From Frateuria hangzhouensis (lineage in GTDB: Bacteria > Pseudomonadota > Gammaproteobacteria > Xanthomonadales > Rhodanobacteraceae), in assembly GCF_026410505.1 (NCBI RefSeq), contig NZ_JAPMIU010000001.1, positions 62,001 through 126,000 on the forward strand: a stretch of DNA of 64,000 bases, given 5' to 3'. Position numbers and translations under genes: made by a program. Shown here one piece after another: positions 1 to 9,776 of this stretch. The notes under the pieces are model-generated. The model was not told the DNA's origin and searched no databases. It worked only from the letters and a program-made list of their open reading frames with translations. How positions within the stretch are numbered: the first letter of the stretch is position 1; every line of letters begins with the position of its first letter.

Positions 1-1
1 C

Positions 2-1198
2 CTGCGCCAGCGCATGGAGCTGCCGCTCAAGCGCGGCGGGGTGATCCGCTTCACCGGCACGCCGGCGCTGGACGCCATCGATTTCCCCAGGGAGTTCGAA
101 AACCGCTGGCTCTCGGCCGAGCAGTCCAACAGCTCGGTGATCGTGCACGAGCACGGCATGCTCAAGCTGTACCGGCACATCTCCCACGGCATCAATCCCG
201 AGCTGGAGATGGGGCGGCACCTGAGCCGCGTGGGCTACGCCAACACGCCTCCGCTGCTGGGCGAAGTACTGCACGTGGGTGCTGACGGCATTCCCTCGGC
301 GCTGGCGGTGCTGCAGGGCTTCGTGCGCAACCAGGGCGATGCCTGGCGCTGGACACTGGATTACCTGCTGCGCACCTGGGACGAATTCAGCCATGCATCC
401 GACGACAGCGCGCGGGCGGAGATCCTGGCCGACTACGACAGTTTTGCGGCGGCCGTCGGCACGCGCCTGGGTGAGCTGCACGCCGTGCTTGCGCAGCCAT
501 CCGAAGATGAAGCATTCCGCCCCGAAACGGCCGGCACCGTCGATGTCGGCCGTTGGGCAAGCGACGCGCGGGCACAGCTCAAGCGCGCAATGGAGGCGCT
601 GGAAGGCCTCGATCCCGAGGACGCTGCCCTGCGCGAGCAACGCGAGCGCCTGTTCCAGCGCCGTACTGCGCTGGAGCAGCGCATCGACGCCCTGGCCGGC
701 AAGGGCGAGGGCGCGCTACGCACGCGCGTGCACGGCGACTTCCACCTGGGCCAGATACTGGTGGTGCAGGGCGATGCCTGGCTGATCGACTTCGAGGGCG
801 AGCCGGCCCGCCCGCTGGCCGAGCGGCGCGTCAAGACCACGCCGCTGCGTGACGTGGCCGGATTCCTGCGCTCGCTCGACTATGTCGCGGCCGTGGCGCT
901 GCGTGGCGAGGAGGGCGTGGCGCCGATCGAGGATCCGCTGTTCGCGCCGTTCCTGGAGCGCTTCCGCCTGCGCGCCTCGGAAGTCTTCCTGGCCGCCTAC
1001 GTCGCGGTACTGGAACAGGCCACCGTGCGCTGGGTCGACGCCGAAGCGCTGGTGCCGATGCTGCAACTGTTCCTGCTCGACAAGGCCGCCTACGAGATCG
1101 CCTACGAAACGGCCAACCGCCCGGGCTGGCTTGGCGTGCCGCTGCAGGGCCTGCTGCGGCTGACCGACGAGGCAAGCATCGGCGAGGCGGGCAAGTGA
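2..1198 (+). CDS. Maltokinase, or maltokinase domain of a TreS-maltokinase fusion (5' partial)
   Basis: The reading frame is open to the left edge, with no stop before the Met at 14, so this is the C-terminal part of a longer protein. The sequence matches the maltokinase fold, which is related to aminoglycoside phosphotransferases: a LSAEQSN-type segment near the start, the catalytic loop VHGDFHLGQ about two thirds along, then LIDFEGEP as the metal-binding motif. Maltokinase phosphorylates maltose at C1 with ATP to give maltose-1-phosphate, the donor for GlgE. In many proteobacteria this domain is fused to trehalose synthase TreS. Whether it is fused here lies outside the window. Its stop overlaps the glgB start in a GTGA, so the two are translationally coupled. 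Confidence 0.85.
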   Translation: MRQRMELPLKRGGVIRFTGTPALDAIDFPREFENRWLSAEQSNSSVIVHEHGMLKLYRHISHGINPELEMGRHLSRVGYANTPPLLGEVLHVGADGIPSALAVLQGFVRNQGDAWRWTLDYLLRTWDEFSHASDDSARAEILADYDSFAAAVGTRLGELHAVLAQPSEDEAFRPETAGTVDVGRWASDARAQLKRAMEALEGLDPEDAALREQRERLFQRRTALEQRIDALAGKGEGALRTRVHGDFHLGQILVVQGDAWLIDFEGEPARPLAERRVKTTPLRDVAGFLRSLDYVAAVALRGEEGVAPIEDPLFAPFLERFRLRASEVFLAAYVAVLEQATVRWVDAEALVPMLQLFLLDKAAYEIAYETANRPGWLGVPLQGLLRLTDEASIGEAGK

Positions 1199-3372
1199 AC
1201 GACCGCGCACGACTGGATCCGGGCGCGGTGGACGCGCTGCTGCAAGGGCGCCACGGCGACCCGTTCGCAGTGCTCGGTCCGCATCAGGCAGACGGCCAGC
1301 GCGTGGTCCGCACATTGCAGCCGGGCGCCCAGGCGGTGGAGGCGATCGACGGCCAGGGACAGGTGCTGGCCGCGTTGCCGCCGCTGGCCGACGGCCTGTT
1401 CGCCGGCGAGGTGCCGGGCCAGGGCGCCTATCGCCTGCGCGTGCACTGGCCGACCGCGGTGCAGGACCTCGACGATCCCTACGCCTTCGGCACGATGCTG
1501 GAGGGGCATGACCTGGACCTGCTCGCGCAGGGCCAGCACCCGGAAGTGCATCGCCAGCTCGGCGCCCACCCGCTGGCGATCGAGGGCGTGCCCGGCGTGC
1601 GTTTCGCCGTGTGGGCACCGAACGCGCGGCGCGTCAGCGTGGTTGGCGACTTCAACCAGTGGGACGGCCGCCGCCACCCGATGCGCCTGCGCCTGCCGCA
1701 CGGCGTGTGGGAGCTGTTCGTGCCGGGGCTGACGCCGGGCGCGCGCTACAAGTACGAGATCCTGGGCGCCGATTTCTCGGCGCAGCAGAAAGCCGATCCG
1801 GTCGCGCTGGCCACCGAGGCCCCGCCGGCGACCGCCTCGGTCGTCGCCGCGGACACACCCTACCGCTGGACCGACCACGCCTGGATGGCCGACCGCGCCA
1901 CGCGCCAGCGGCTGGACGCACCGCTGTCCATCTACGAACTGCACGCTGCCTCCTGGTGGCGCGACGCACAGGGCGAATCGCCCGCCTGGGACGCGCTGGC
2001 CGAGCGGCTGATTCCCTACCTCGGCGGCATGGGGTTTACCCACCTCGAACTGCTGCCGGTCGCCGAGCATCCCTTCGGCGGTTCCTGGGGCTACCAGCCG
2101 CTGGGCCAGTACGCGCCGACCGCGCGCTTTGGCCCGCCCGAAGCCTTCGCCCGTTTCGTCGACCGCTGCCATGAAGCCGGGCTGGGCGTCATCGTCGACT
2201 GGGTACCGGCGCATTTCCCCACCGACCCGCATGGCTTGGCGCACTTCGACGGCACCCCGCTGTACGAACACGCCGACCCGCGCGAAGGCTTCCACCAGGA
2301 CTGGAACACGCTGATCTACAACCTGGGCCGCAACGAGGTGTCCGGCTTCCTGATCGGCAGCGCGCTGGCCTGGCTGGAGCGCTTCCACATCGATGGCCTG
2401 CGCGTGGACGCGGTCGCTTCCATGCTCTACCGCGACTACAGCCGCAAGCACGGCGAATGGGTGCCCAACATCCACGGCGGCCGCGAAAACCTCGAATCGA
2501 TCGCCTTCCTCAAGCGCTTCAACACCGTGGTGCACCAGCACCACCCGGGCGTGCTCACCATCGCCGAGGAGTCGACCGCCTGGCCCGGCGTCACCCGCGC
2601 GCCCACCGACGGCGGCCTGGGCTTCGACTACAAGTGGAACATGGGCTGGATGCACGACACGCTCGAGTACATGTCGCGCGATCCGATCCATCGGCGCTGG
2701 CACCACCACGAGATGACCTTCTCGATGGTCTACGCGTATTCCGAACACTACGTGCTGCCGCTCTCGCACGACGAGGTGGTGCACGGCAAGCGCTCGCTGC
2801 TCGGTCGCATGCCGGGCGACGACTGGCAGCGCTTCGCCAACCTGCGCGCGTACTACGGATTCATGTGGGCGCATCCGGGCAAGAAGCTGCTGTTCGCCGG
2901 CGCCGAGCTGGCCCAGCCGACCGAATGGAACCACGACGCGCAACTGCCGTGGGAGCTGCTCGACGACCCGCGCCACCGCGGCGTGCAACAGCTGTTGCGC
3001 GACCTCAATCGGTTGCTGGCGCGCGAGCCGGCCCTGCATGCCTGGGACGGCGATCCCCGCGGCTTCCGCTGGGCGATCGGGGACGACGCCCACAACAGCG
3101 TGTTCGCGTGGCTGCGCTTTGCCGAAGGTGCCCGCCCCGCGCTGGTCGTGAGCAACCTCACGCCGACGCCATTGCACGACTACCGCATCGGCGTGCCTCT
3201 CGACGGGCGCTGGGTGGCCGCGATCAACAGTGACGACGCGGGCTACGGCGGCTCAGGGGCGGGGCAGGGTGAGGCCCACGCCGAGCCAGTGCCGATCCAC
3301 GGCCAACCTTGGTCGCTGGCGCTCACCCTGCCGCCACTGGCCACCGTCATCTACCTGGCCGAACAAACATGA
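1195..3372 (+). CDS. glgB: 1,4-alpha-glucan branching enzyme GlgB
   Basis: A 725-residue protein of the usual GlgB length that makes alpha-1,6 branches in glycogen by cutting and transferring an alpha-1,4 chain. An N-terminal CBM48-type region ([20 protein letters not shown]) precedes a GH13 barrel. The catalytic residues are visible: nucleophile Asp in [11 protein letters not shown], acid/base Glu in IAEEST, and the transition-state Asp in [10 protein letters not shown]. The start is GTG, overlapping the stop of the maltokinase by 4 bp. A GlgB next to a maltokinase is typical of loci that build glucan through the GlgE route, but GlgE itself is not in the window. Confidence 0.96.
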   Translation: MNDRARLDPGAVDALLQGRHGDPFAVLGPHQADGQRVVRTLQPGAQAVEAIDGQGQVLAALPPLADGLFAGEVPGQGAYRLRVHWPTAVQDLDDPYAFGTMLEGHDLDLLAQGQHPEVHRQLGAHPLAIEGVPGVRFAVWAPNARRVSVVGDFNQWDGRRHPMRLRLPHGVWELFVPGLTPGARYKYEILGADFSAQQKADPVALATEAPPATASVVAADTPYRWTDHAWMADRATRQRLDAPLSIYELHAASWWRDAQGESPAWDALAERLIPYLGGMGFTHLELLPVAEHPFGGSWGYQPLGQYAPTARFGPPEAFARFVDRCHEAGLGVIVDWVPAHFPTDPHGLAHFDGTPLYEHADPREGFHQDWNTLIYNLGRNEVSGFLIGSALAWLERFHIDGLRVDAVASMLYRDYSRKHGEWVPNIHGGRENLESIAFLKRFNTVVHQHHPGVLTIAEESTAWPGVTRAPTDGGLGFDYKWNMGWMHDTLEYMSRDPIHRRWHHHEMTFSMVYAYSEHYVLPLSHDEVVHGKRSLLGRMPGDDWQRFANLRAYYGFMWAHPGKKLLFAGAELAQPTEWNHDAQLPWELLDDPRHRGVQQLLRDLNRLLAREPALHAWDGDPRGFRWAIGDDAHNSVFAWLRFAEGARPALVVSNLTPTPLHDYRIGVPLDGRWVAAINSDDAGYGGSGAGQGEAHAEPVPIHGQPWSLALTLPPLATVIYLAEQT

Positions 3373-3410
3373 GCATGGCGATGACCTCGGACACCGCGAG
3401 ATCCGGCTCC

Positions 3411-3512
3411 CTCCCCTGCGCGCCGGGGTGGGTTGGGGTGGGGTGCTCTTCGGCTCTCCGGCAAGCTCGGGCAACCCCCTCCCAGCCTCCCCCTGCAAGC
3501 AGGGGGAGGGGG
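3411..3512. repeat. REP/BIME-like palindromic element
   Basis: Intergenic element between glgB and glgX. A G/C-biased hairpin CTCCCCCTGC-AA-GCAGGGGGAG sits at its right end. A complementary block (GGGGTGGGTTGGGGTGGGG against CAACCCCCTCCC) lies to the left, so the whole can fold on itself. Similar CCCTC/GAGGG hairpins recur near 9.65, 15.2, 49.05 and 51.86 kb. Confidence 0.7.
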
Positions 3513-3541
3513 CAAATGGCTGAGCCTTGGGGCGGTTTCTG

Positions 3542-5653
3542 ATGCCCACCCTCCCCGAACGCATGCAATCTGGCTCGCCTTACCCACTGGGCGCCCACTG
3601 CGATGGCATCGGCACCAACTTTGCGGTGTTCTCCGCCCACGCCGAGCGCATGCAGCTGTGCCTGTTCGATCCGTCCGGCCGCCGCGAGATCGCCCGCTAC
3701 GACCTGCCCGAATGCACCGACGAGGTCTGGCACGGCTACCTGCCGCGACTGCGCGGAGGCCAGCTCTACGGCTACCGCGCCTATGGCCCGTACGAGCCGG
3801 AGCAGGGCCACCGTTTCAACCCCAACAAGCTGCTGCTCGACCCCTACGCGCGCCAGCTCGCCGGCCAGCTGCGCTGGTCGGACGTGCTGCACGGCTACCG
3901 CGTCTCCTCGCCGCGCGCGGACCTCTCCTTCGACCGCCGCGACAGCGCCGCGGCCATGCCCAAGGCCGTGGTGGTGGACGAGCCGATGCACTGGGAAGGC
4001 CGCACCCGCCGCCCGCACACGCCATGGCCGCAAACCATCATTTACGAGACGCACGTCAAGGGCATGACCCGGCAGCTCAAGCGGGTCCGCCCGCACGAGC
4101 GCGGTACCTTCCTGGCGCTGGCCGACCCGTACGTGATCGACCACCTGGTGCACCTGGGCGTCACCGCGATCGAGCTGCTACCCATCCATGCCTTCGTGCA
4201 GGATCGCCGCCTCACCGAGATGAAGCTGCGCAACTACTGGGGCTACAACACGCTGGCGTTCTTCGCGCCGGAGCCGGCCTACCTGGCCGAGGGCGCGCTC
4301 AACGAGATCCGTGCCGCGGTGCAGGCGCTGCACGCGGCCGGTATCGAGGTGATCCTGGACGTGGTCTACAACCACACCGGCGAGGGCAGCGAACTCGGTC
4401 CCACGCTGTCCTTCCGCGGCCTGGACAACCTCAGCTACTACCGCCTGCTGCCGGATAACCTGCGCCACTGCATCAACGACACCGGTACCGGCAACACCGT
4501 CAACACCGCGCACCCACGGGTGCTGCAGATGGTGATGGACTCGCTGCGCTACTGGGTGCAGACCTTCCACATCGACGGTTTCCGCTTCGACCTGGGCGTG
4601 ACCCTGGGCCGTGAGGCCGAGGGCTTCGACCAGAACTGCGGCCTGTTCGACGCCATGCGCCAGGATCCCGTGCTCAATGGTACCAAGCTGATCTCCGAGC
4701 CCTGGGACATCGGCCCCGGCGGCTACCAGTTGGGCAACCATCCGCCGGGCTTCGCCGAGTGGAACGGCAAGTTCCGCGACGACGTGCGCAGGTTCTGGAA
4801 AGGCGATGCCGGCCTGCGCGGGGCGCTGGCCGGCCGGCTGCAGGGCTCGGCCGATATATTCGACCACCAGTACCGGCGGCCGTGGGCCTCGGTCAATTTC
4901 ATCACCGCCCACGACGGTTACACGCTGGAGGACCTGGTTAGTTACGAGCAGAAGCACAACGAGGCCAACGGCGAGGACAACCGCGACGGCGCCAACGACA
5001 ACGAGAGCAACAACCACGGCGCCGAAGGCCCGACCGACGACCCCGCCATCCTCGATGCCCGCGGCCGCGCCAAGCGCGCGATGCTGGCCACGCTGCTGTT
5101 CTCGCACGGCACGCCGATGCTGCTGGGCGGCGACGGCTTCGGCCGCACCCAGGGCGGCAACAACAACGCCTATTGCCAGGACAACGAGATTTCCTGGTTC
5201 GACTGGAAGCTGGCGCAGTCCGAGGCCGGTCGCGCCTTGACCGACTTTGTTGCCCGGCTGATCCGCCTGCGCGAGCAGCATCCGACCCTGCGCGCCGCCG
5301 ATTTCATGCATGACGGCCCCGAGCTGCTGCCCGGCCTGCCGCCGGTGTCCTGGTTCAACGAGCGCGGCATCGACATGCAGCAAAGCGACTGGGCCGACGA
5401 CCAGGGACGCCTGCTTATGCTGCGCCGCGCGAGCGCCAAGGGGAAACGCCACATCGACGCGACCCTGCTGCTGATCAACGGCACCGCCGAACCGCACACA
5501 TTCACGCTGCCCGGACCGAAGCTGCCCTGGCGCCTGCGTATCGACAGCGGCAACCCCCAGGCACCCGAGCGTAATCTCGAAGAGGGCACGATCGAGCTGA
5601 AGGGATCGAGTGTCATGCTGCTTTCCGCCGCGCCGCGGCAGGACGGTGCATGA
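3542..5653 (+). CDS. glgX: Glycogen debranching enzyme GlgX
   Basis: A GH13 isoamylase-type enzyme that hydrolyses alpha-1,6 links of limit dextrin and releases malto-oligosaccharides, the substrates for TreY and MalQ. It has an N-terminal CBM48 region (NFAVFSAHAERMQLCLFD) and a catalytic barrel with Asp in FHIDGFRFDLGVTL, Glu in LISEPWDIG and Asp in TAHDGYTLEDLVSY. The length of 703 residues from the ATG at 3542 matches the family. A TTG five codons upstream (3527) is also in frame. I prefer the ATG because homologues start close to the conserved SGSPYPLGA segment. Its stop overlaps treZ in ATGA. Confidence 0.95.
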   Translation: MPTLPERMQSGSPYPLGAHCDGIGTNFAVFSAHAERMQLCLFDPSGRREIARYDLPECTDEVWHGYLPRLRGGQLYGYRAYGPYEPEQGHRFNPNKLLLDPYARQLAGQLRWSDVLHGYRVSSPRADLSFDRRDSAAAMPKAVVVDEPMHWEGRTRRPHTPWPQTIIYETHVKGMTRQLKRVRPHERGTFLALADPYVIDHLVHLGVTAIELLPIHAFVQDRRLTEMKLRNYWGYNTLAFFAPEPAYLAEGALNEIRAAVQALHAAGIEVILDVVYNHTGEGSELGPTLSFRGLDNLSYYRLLPDNLRHCINDTGTGNTVNTAHPRVLQMVMDSLRYWVQTFHIDGFRFDLGVTLGREAEGFDQNCGLFDAMRQDPVLNGTKLISEPWDIGPGGYQLGNHPPGFAEWNGKFRDDVRRFWKGDAGLRGALAGRLQGSADIFDHQYRRPWASVNFITAHDGYTLEDLVSYEQKHNEANGEDNRDGANDNESNNHGAEGPTDDPAILDARGRAKRAMLATLLFSHGTPMLLGGDGFGRTQGGNNNAYCQDNEISWFDWKLAQSEAGRALTDFVARLIRLREQHPTLRAADFMHDGPELLPGLPPVSWFNERGIDMQQSDWADDQGRLLMLRRASAKGKRHIDATLLLINGTAEPHTFTLPGPKLPWRLRIDSGNPQAPERNLEEGTIELKGSSVMLLSAAPRQDGA

Positions 5654-7419
5654 GCGGCCACTTCCGTCACGCGATGCCCTACGGCGCGCAGCTGCAGGAC
5701 GACGGACGCACCCGCTTCCGGTTGTGGGCACCCGATGCCGACCAGGTGGAACTGGTGTTCGAGGAGAGCACGCACGCCATGTCCGCGCTGGATGACGGCT
5801 GGCACGAGTGCGTTCGCCAGGCGCCGCCCGGAACCCGCTACCGCTACCGCATCCGGCCGGAGCTGTGCGTGCCCGATCCGGCTTCGCGCCTGCAGCAAGA
5901 CGGCGACGTCCACGGCGCCAGCGTGGTGGTCGATCCGGCTGCCTACCCCTGGCAACACGCCGACTGGCGCGGCCGCCCCTGGCACGAGGCCGTCCTCTAC
6001 GAGCTGCACGTGGGCGCCTGCGGCGGCTTCCGCGGCGTGCAGGCGACGCTGCCGCGCCTGCAGGCGCTGGGCATCACCGCCATCGAATTGATGCCCATCG
6101 CGCAATTCCCGGGCCGCCGCAACTGGGGTTACGACGGCGTGCTGCCGTTCGCGCCGGCCGCCGCCGACGGCACGCCGGACGAGCTCAAGGCGCTCATCGA
6201 CGCCGCCCACGGCCTGGGGCTGATGGTGATCCTGGACGTGGTCTACAACCACTTCGGCCCGGACGGCAATTACCTGGGCGAGTACGCCGCGGCGTTCTTC
6301 CGCAGCGAAGGGCCCGGCACGCCGTGGGGTGCGGCCATCGACGTGGCATTGCCACAAGTAGGCGATTTCTTCGTGCACAACGCACTGTACTGGCTGGAGG
6401 AATACCGCTTCGACGGTCTGCGGCTGGATGCGGTGCACGCGTTGCACGACCCGGCCTGGCTGCTGTCGCTCGCCGCCCGCGTGCGTGCGGCGATGAGTGG
6501 ACGGCAGGTCCACCTGATCCTGGAAAACGAGGCCAACCAGGCACACCTGCTCGGATCGGGCCGGTTCGACGCACAGTGGAACGACGACTTCCACAATGCA
6601 CTGCATGTGCTGCTCACCGGTGAATCCGCCGGTTACTACGGCGCCTATGCCGACGACCCGATGGGCAAGCTCGTGCGCTGCCTGGGCGAGGGCTTCGCCT
6701 GGCAGGGCGAGCCGATGCGCGGCAAGCCGCGCGGCGAACCGAGTGGCGATTTGAGCCCGCTGTGCTTCATCCACTTTCTGCAGAACCACGACCAGATCGG
6801 CAACCGCGCGCTCGGCGAGCGGCTGACCTCGCTCTGCGAACCGGCCGTGCTGGAGGCCGCATGCGCATTGCTGTTGCTCGCACCACCGGTACCGATGCTG
6901 TTCATGGGCGAAGAGTGGGGCAGCCGCACGCCTTTCCTCTACTTCACCGATCACCAGACCGAGGCGCTTCGCGATGCCGTGCGGGAAGGGCGCCGCAAGG
7001 AGTTCGCCGAGTTCGAAAGCTATGGGCAGGCCGAGACGCTGCCCGATCCCAATGCGGCCTCCACCTTCGAGCGCTCGCGCCTCGATCCGCACGACGCCGC
7101 CAGCCCGGAAGGGCTCGCCCGGCTCACGCTGGTGCGCCAGTTGCTCGCCCAGCGCCAGCGCCATCTGGCGCCGCACCTGCAGCACGCGCAAGCCATGGGG
7201 GCATTCGCGCTGGGCAAGCGCGCGCTGCACGCAAGCTGGCGGCTCGGCGGGGCAGTGTTGTGCATCTACTGCAACCTGGGTGACACGCCCGCCGCCATCG
7301 ACGTCACGCCCACGGCCGGTACGCAATGGTTGCACGGCAACCCGGCGGCCATCGCCGCGTTTCGTGCCGGCCGCCTGCCGCCCGCCTGCACCCTCGTATT
7401 CCTGGAACCTTCGGCATGA
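5650..7419 (+). CDS. treZ: Malto-oligosyltrehalose trehalohydrolase TreZ
   Basis: A 589-residue GH13 enzyme that releases trehalose from the malto-oligosyltrehalose made by TreY. The short CBM48-like N-terminus (RFRLWAPDADQVELVFEE) is followed by a barrel with Asp in DGLRLDAVHAL, Glu in LILENEAN and Asp in QNHDQIGNRA. The GNRALGERL segment after the third acidic residue is characteristic of TreZ and separates it from the neighbouring GlgB. It starts in an ATGA overlap with glgX. Together with treY two genes downstream it forms the TreY/TreZ trehalose route. Confidence 0.95.
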   Translation: MSGHFRHAMPYGAQLQDDGRTRFRLWAPDADQVELVFEESTHAMSALDDGWHECVRQAPPGTRYRYRIRPELCVPDPASRLQQDGDVHGASVVVDPAAYPWQHADWRGRPWHEAVLYELHVGACGGFRGVQATLPRLQALGITAIELMPIAQFPGRRNWGYDGVLPFAPAAADGTPDELKALIDAAHGLGLMVILDVVYNHFGPDGNYLGEYAAAFFRSEGPGTPWGAAIDVALPQVGDFFVHNALYWLEEYRFDGLRLDAVHALHDPAWLLSLAARVRAAMSGRQVHLILENEANQAHLLGSGRFDAQWNDDFHNALHVLLTGESAGYYGAYADDPMGKLVRCLGEGFAWQGEPMRGKPRGEPSGDLSPLCFIHFLQNHDQIGNRALGERLTSLCEPAVLEAACALLLLAPPVPMLFMGEEWGSRTPFLYFTDHQTEALRDAVREGRRKEFAEFESYGQAETLPDPNAASTFERSRLDPHDAASPEGLARLTLVRQLLAQRQRHLAPHLQHAQAMGAFALGKRALHASWRLGGAVLCIYCNLGDTPAAIDVTPTAGTQWLHGNPAAIAAFRAGRLPPACTLVFLEPSA

Positions 7420-7492
7420 GCTTCGCCACCATCCCGCGCGCTCCCGCAGGAGCGCAACCCGATTTCGCCCGCCGGGTTCAACGAGGGCAGTC

Positions 7493-9586
7493 GTGAGCGA
7501 CCTCGATTCCCGCCTCGCCGCCCTGGCCGAACAAGCCGGCGTCGACGTGCACTGGCGCGACGCCAACGACCGTCCGCAGCAAGTAGCGCCACCCACGGTG
7601 CGCGCGGTGCTCGAGCAGCTCGGCGTGGCGTGCGCGAGCGAGGACGACATCGACGCCAGCCTCGAGCGACTCCGCCGCGAGCGCGAGAGCACGCAACTGC
7701 CGCGCCTGCTGGTGGCCGACGCCGGCAAGCCGGTCCCGCTCACGCCCGCCCTGGAACCGCGGCGCTACCGCATCGAGGACGAGCAGGGCAGGCTGGTGCA
7801 CGAGGGCATCGTCGCAGCGGACGAACGCGCGTTGCGCGCACCGGAAGCTTCCGGCTATTACCGCCTGCTGTTGGGCGAAGACTCCTGCACGCTCGCCGTC
7901 GCGCCGCAACGCGCCTTCGGCGTCGCCGACCTCGCCGACGCAAGCCGCCCGTGGGGCGTGGCCGTGCAACTGGCCAGCCTGCGTCGCCCCGGCGACGGCG
8001 GCATCGGCGATTTCACCGCGCTGGAACAGTGCGCGCGCGCCGCCGCCGCACATGGCGCCGACGCACTGGCGATCAGCCCGGTGCATGCGCTTTTCGCCGC
8101 CGCGCCCGAGCGCTACAGCCCATACGCGCCATCGAGCCGGCTGTTTCTCAACGCGCTGTATGTCGACCCCGCCCGCGTGGGCGGCGCGGCGGCGTTGCGC
8201 ACGGTCACCGACGCACACAACCTGCGCCAGGAAATGGCCGAACTCGAATGGCTGGACCTCATCGACTGGCCGCGCACCGCGCGCGCGCGCATGACCCTGC
8301 TGCGCACGCTGTTCGAGTGGTCGCTGGGTGATTCCAAACTCACCGGGGAGTTGAAGGCCTTCCGCCGCGAGCAGGGCGAGGCGCTGGAACGCCATGCTCG
8401 CTTCGAGGCGTTGCAAGTACATTTCCGCGCCCATGACGTGCCCGGAGGCTGGCAGGCGTGGCCGGCGGAATACCACGACCCGGCGAGCCCCGAGGTCGCC
8501 ACGTTCGCGCGCGAGCACAGCCGCGAGGTGGCCTTCCACGCCTTCCTGCAATGGCTGGCCACGCGCGGCCTGGACGACGCCCAGAAGACCGCGCGCGCCT
8601 CGGGCATGGCGATCGGGTTGATCTCGGACCTGGCCGTCGGCACCGACCCCGGCGGCAGCCAGGCCTGGAGCCACCAGGGCGAACTGCTGCACGGCCTGTC
8701 GGTGGGCGCGCCGCCGGACCTGCTCAACCGCAACGGACAGGACTGGGGCCTGACCACCTTCTCGCCCGCGGGCCTCAAACGCAGCGGCTACGCCGGCTAC
8801 CTCGCGATGCTGCGCACCGCCATGGCGCATGCCGGCGGGGTACGTATCGATCACGTGCTGGGCCTCAAGCGCCTGTGGCTGGTACCGCATGGCTTCGGTG
8901 CCACCGAAGGCGCCTACGTGCGCTATCCGTTCGAAAACATGCTGCGGCTGCTCGCCATCGAATCGCATCGCAACCGGGCGGTGGTGATCGGCGAAGACCT
9001 GGGCACCGTGCCGGCCGATTTCCGCCAGCGCATCGCGGGCGAAGGCGTGCTCGGCATCCGGGTGCTGTGGTTCGAGCGCGCGGCTGACCTGGGATTCGTC
9101 GCGCCCAGGCATTGGTCGTCCGACGCGATGGCCACCACCTCCACCCACGACGTGGCGACGGTGGCCGGCTGGTGGAGCGGGCGCGATATCGAGTGGCGCG
9201 CGCGCGCAGGGCTGGCCGAACCGGGCGTGGACGAGATCGCCGAACGGGCGGTGGATCGCGATCGCCTGTGGCGCGCGATGTGCGCCTCGGGCGCTGCCGC
9301 CGAGGCGGGCGGTACGCCCGAGGAGAACCATCCGCCGTCGCCGGACGAGGTGATGCCCGTGGCGATCGCCGCCGCCGGCCATGTCGCCCGCGCCCCCGCG
9401 CCGCTGGTCATCATTCCGGCAGAGGACCTGCTGGCGCTGTCGGAACAACCGAATCTGCCCGGTCCCACCGATGCGCTGCACCCGAACTGGCGCCGGCGCC
9501 TGCCGGAAACCTCCTCTCTGCTGTTCGAGGGCCCGGTGGCACAGGCCTGTTGCCGCGCGGTGGCCGCGGCGAGGAGCGGGTCGTGA
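7493..9586 (+). CDS. malQ: 4-alpha-glucanotransferase MalQ (amylomaltase)
   Basis: A GH77 disproportionating enzyme of about 697 residues that transfers maltosyl or longer units between alpha-1,4 glucans. Key motifs: RIDHVLGLKRLW with the nucleophile Asp, VIGEDLGTVP with the acid/base Glu, and TSTHDVATVAGWW with the third Asp. The frame is open far upstream into treZ, but the GTG at 7493 follows an AGGG-type ribosome site, and the SDLDSRLAALAEQAGV start matches family N-termini. The 73-bp gap after treZ holds a small GCGCTCC-CGCA-GGAGCGC hairpin (7438-7455), probably a REP remnant. A gene between treZ and treY is a common arrangement in Xanthomonadales. Confidence 0.93.
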   Translation: MSDLDSRLAALAEQAGVDVHWRDANDRPQQVAPPTVRAVLEQLGVACASEDDIDASLERLRRERESTQLPRLLVADAGKPVPLTPALEPRRYRIEDEQGRLVHEGIVAADERALRAPEASGYYRLLLGEDSCTLAVAPQRAFGVADLADASRPWGVAVQLASLRRPGDGGIGDFTALEQCARAAAAHGADALAISPVHALFAAAPERYSPYAPSSRLFLNALYVDPARVGGAAALRTVTDAHNLRQEMAELEWLDLIDWPRTARARMTLLRTLFEWSLGDSKLTGELKAFRREQGEALERHARFEALQVHFRAHDVPGGWQAWPAEYHDPASPEVATFAREHSREVAFHAFLQWLATRGLDDAQKTARASGMAIGLISDLAVGTDPGGSQAWSHQGELLHGLSVGAPPDLLNRNGQDWGLTTFSPAGLKRSGYAGYLAMLRTAMAHAGGVRIDHVLGLKRLWLVPHGFGATEGAYVRYPFENMLRLLAIESHRNRAVVIGEDLGTVPADFRQRIAGEGVLGIRVLWFERAADLGFVAPRHWSSDAMATTSTHDVATVAGWWSGRDIEWRARAGLAEPGVDEIAERAVDRDRLWRAMCASGAAAEAGGTPEENHPPSPDEVMPVAIAAAGHVARAPAPLVIIPAEDLLALSEQPNLPGPTDALHPNWRRRLPETSSLLFEGPVAQACCRAVAAARSGS

Positions 9587-9642
9587 TGGCATGCTCGCCG
9601 TCGGGGTGGGAGCATTTTCTGGTGGGCTCCGCGCAAGATTGG

Positions 9643-9757
9643 CCCCTCACCCAAACCCTCTCCCCCGAGGAGGGAGGGCTTCAGATCTCGCTTCGACGAC
9701 GTCTCCGCGCCTCAGGGAAACCGTTCATCCTGAGCGTAGCGAAGCGAAGTCGAAGGG
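9643..9757. repeat. Two REP-like palindromes between malQ and treY
   Basis: The left part (9643-9678) is a CCCTCTCCCCCGAGGAGGGAGGG hairpin-type block of the same family as the repeats in copA and near ccmB. The right part (9722-9757) contains TTCATCCTGAGCGTAGCG followed by AAGCGAAGTCGAAGG, a short repeat form widespread in GC-rich gammaproteobacteria. Together they fill most of the malQ-treY gap and may modulate read-through. Confidence 0.6.
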
Positions 9758-9776
9758 CGCGACGTCCGGGCCGCCC

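Noticed and set aside
1102-3177. Long minus-strand open frame opposite glgB
   Set aside because: It mirrors the codon structure of glgB, has no family features, and several similar shadows lie opposite other GC-rich genes.
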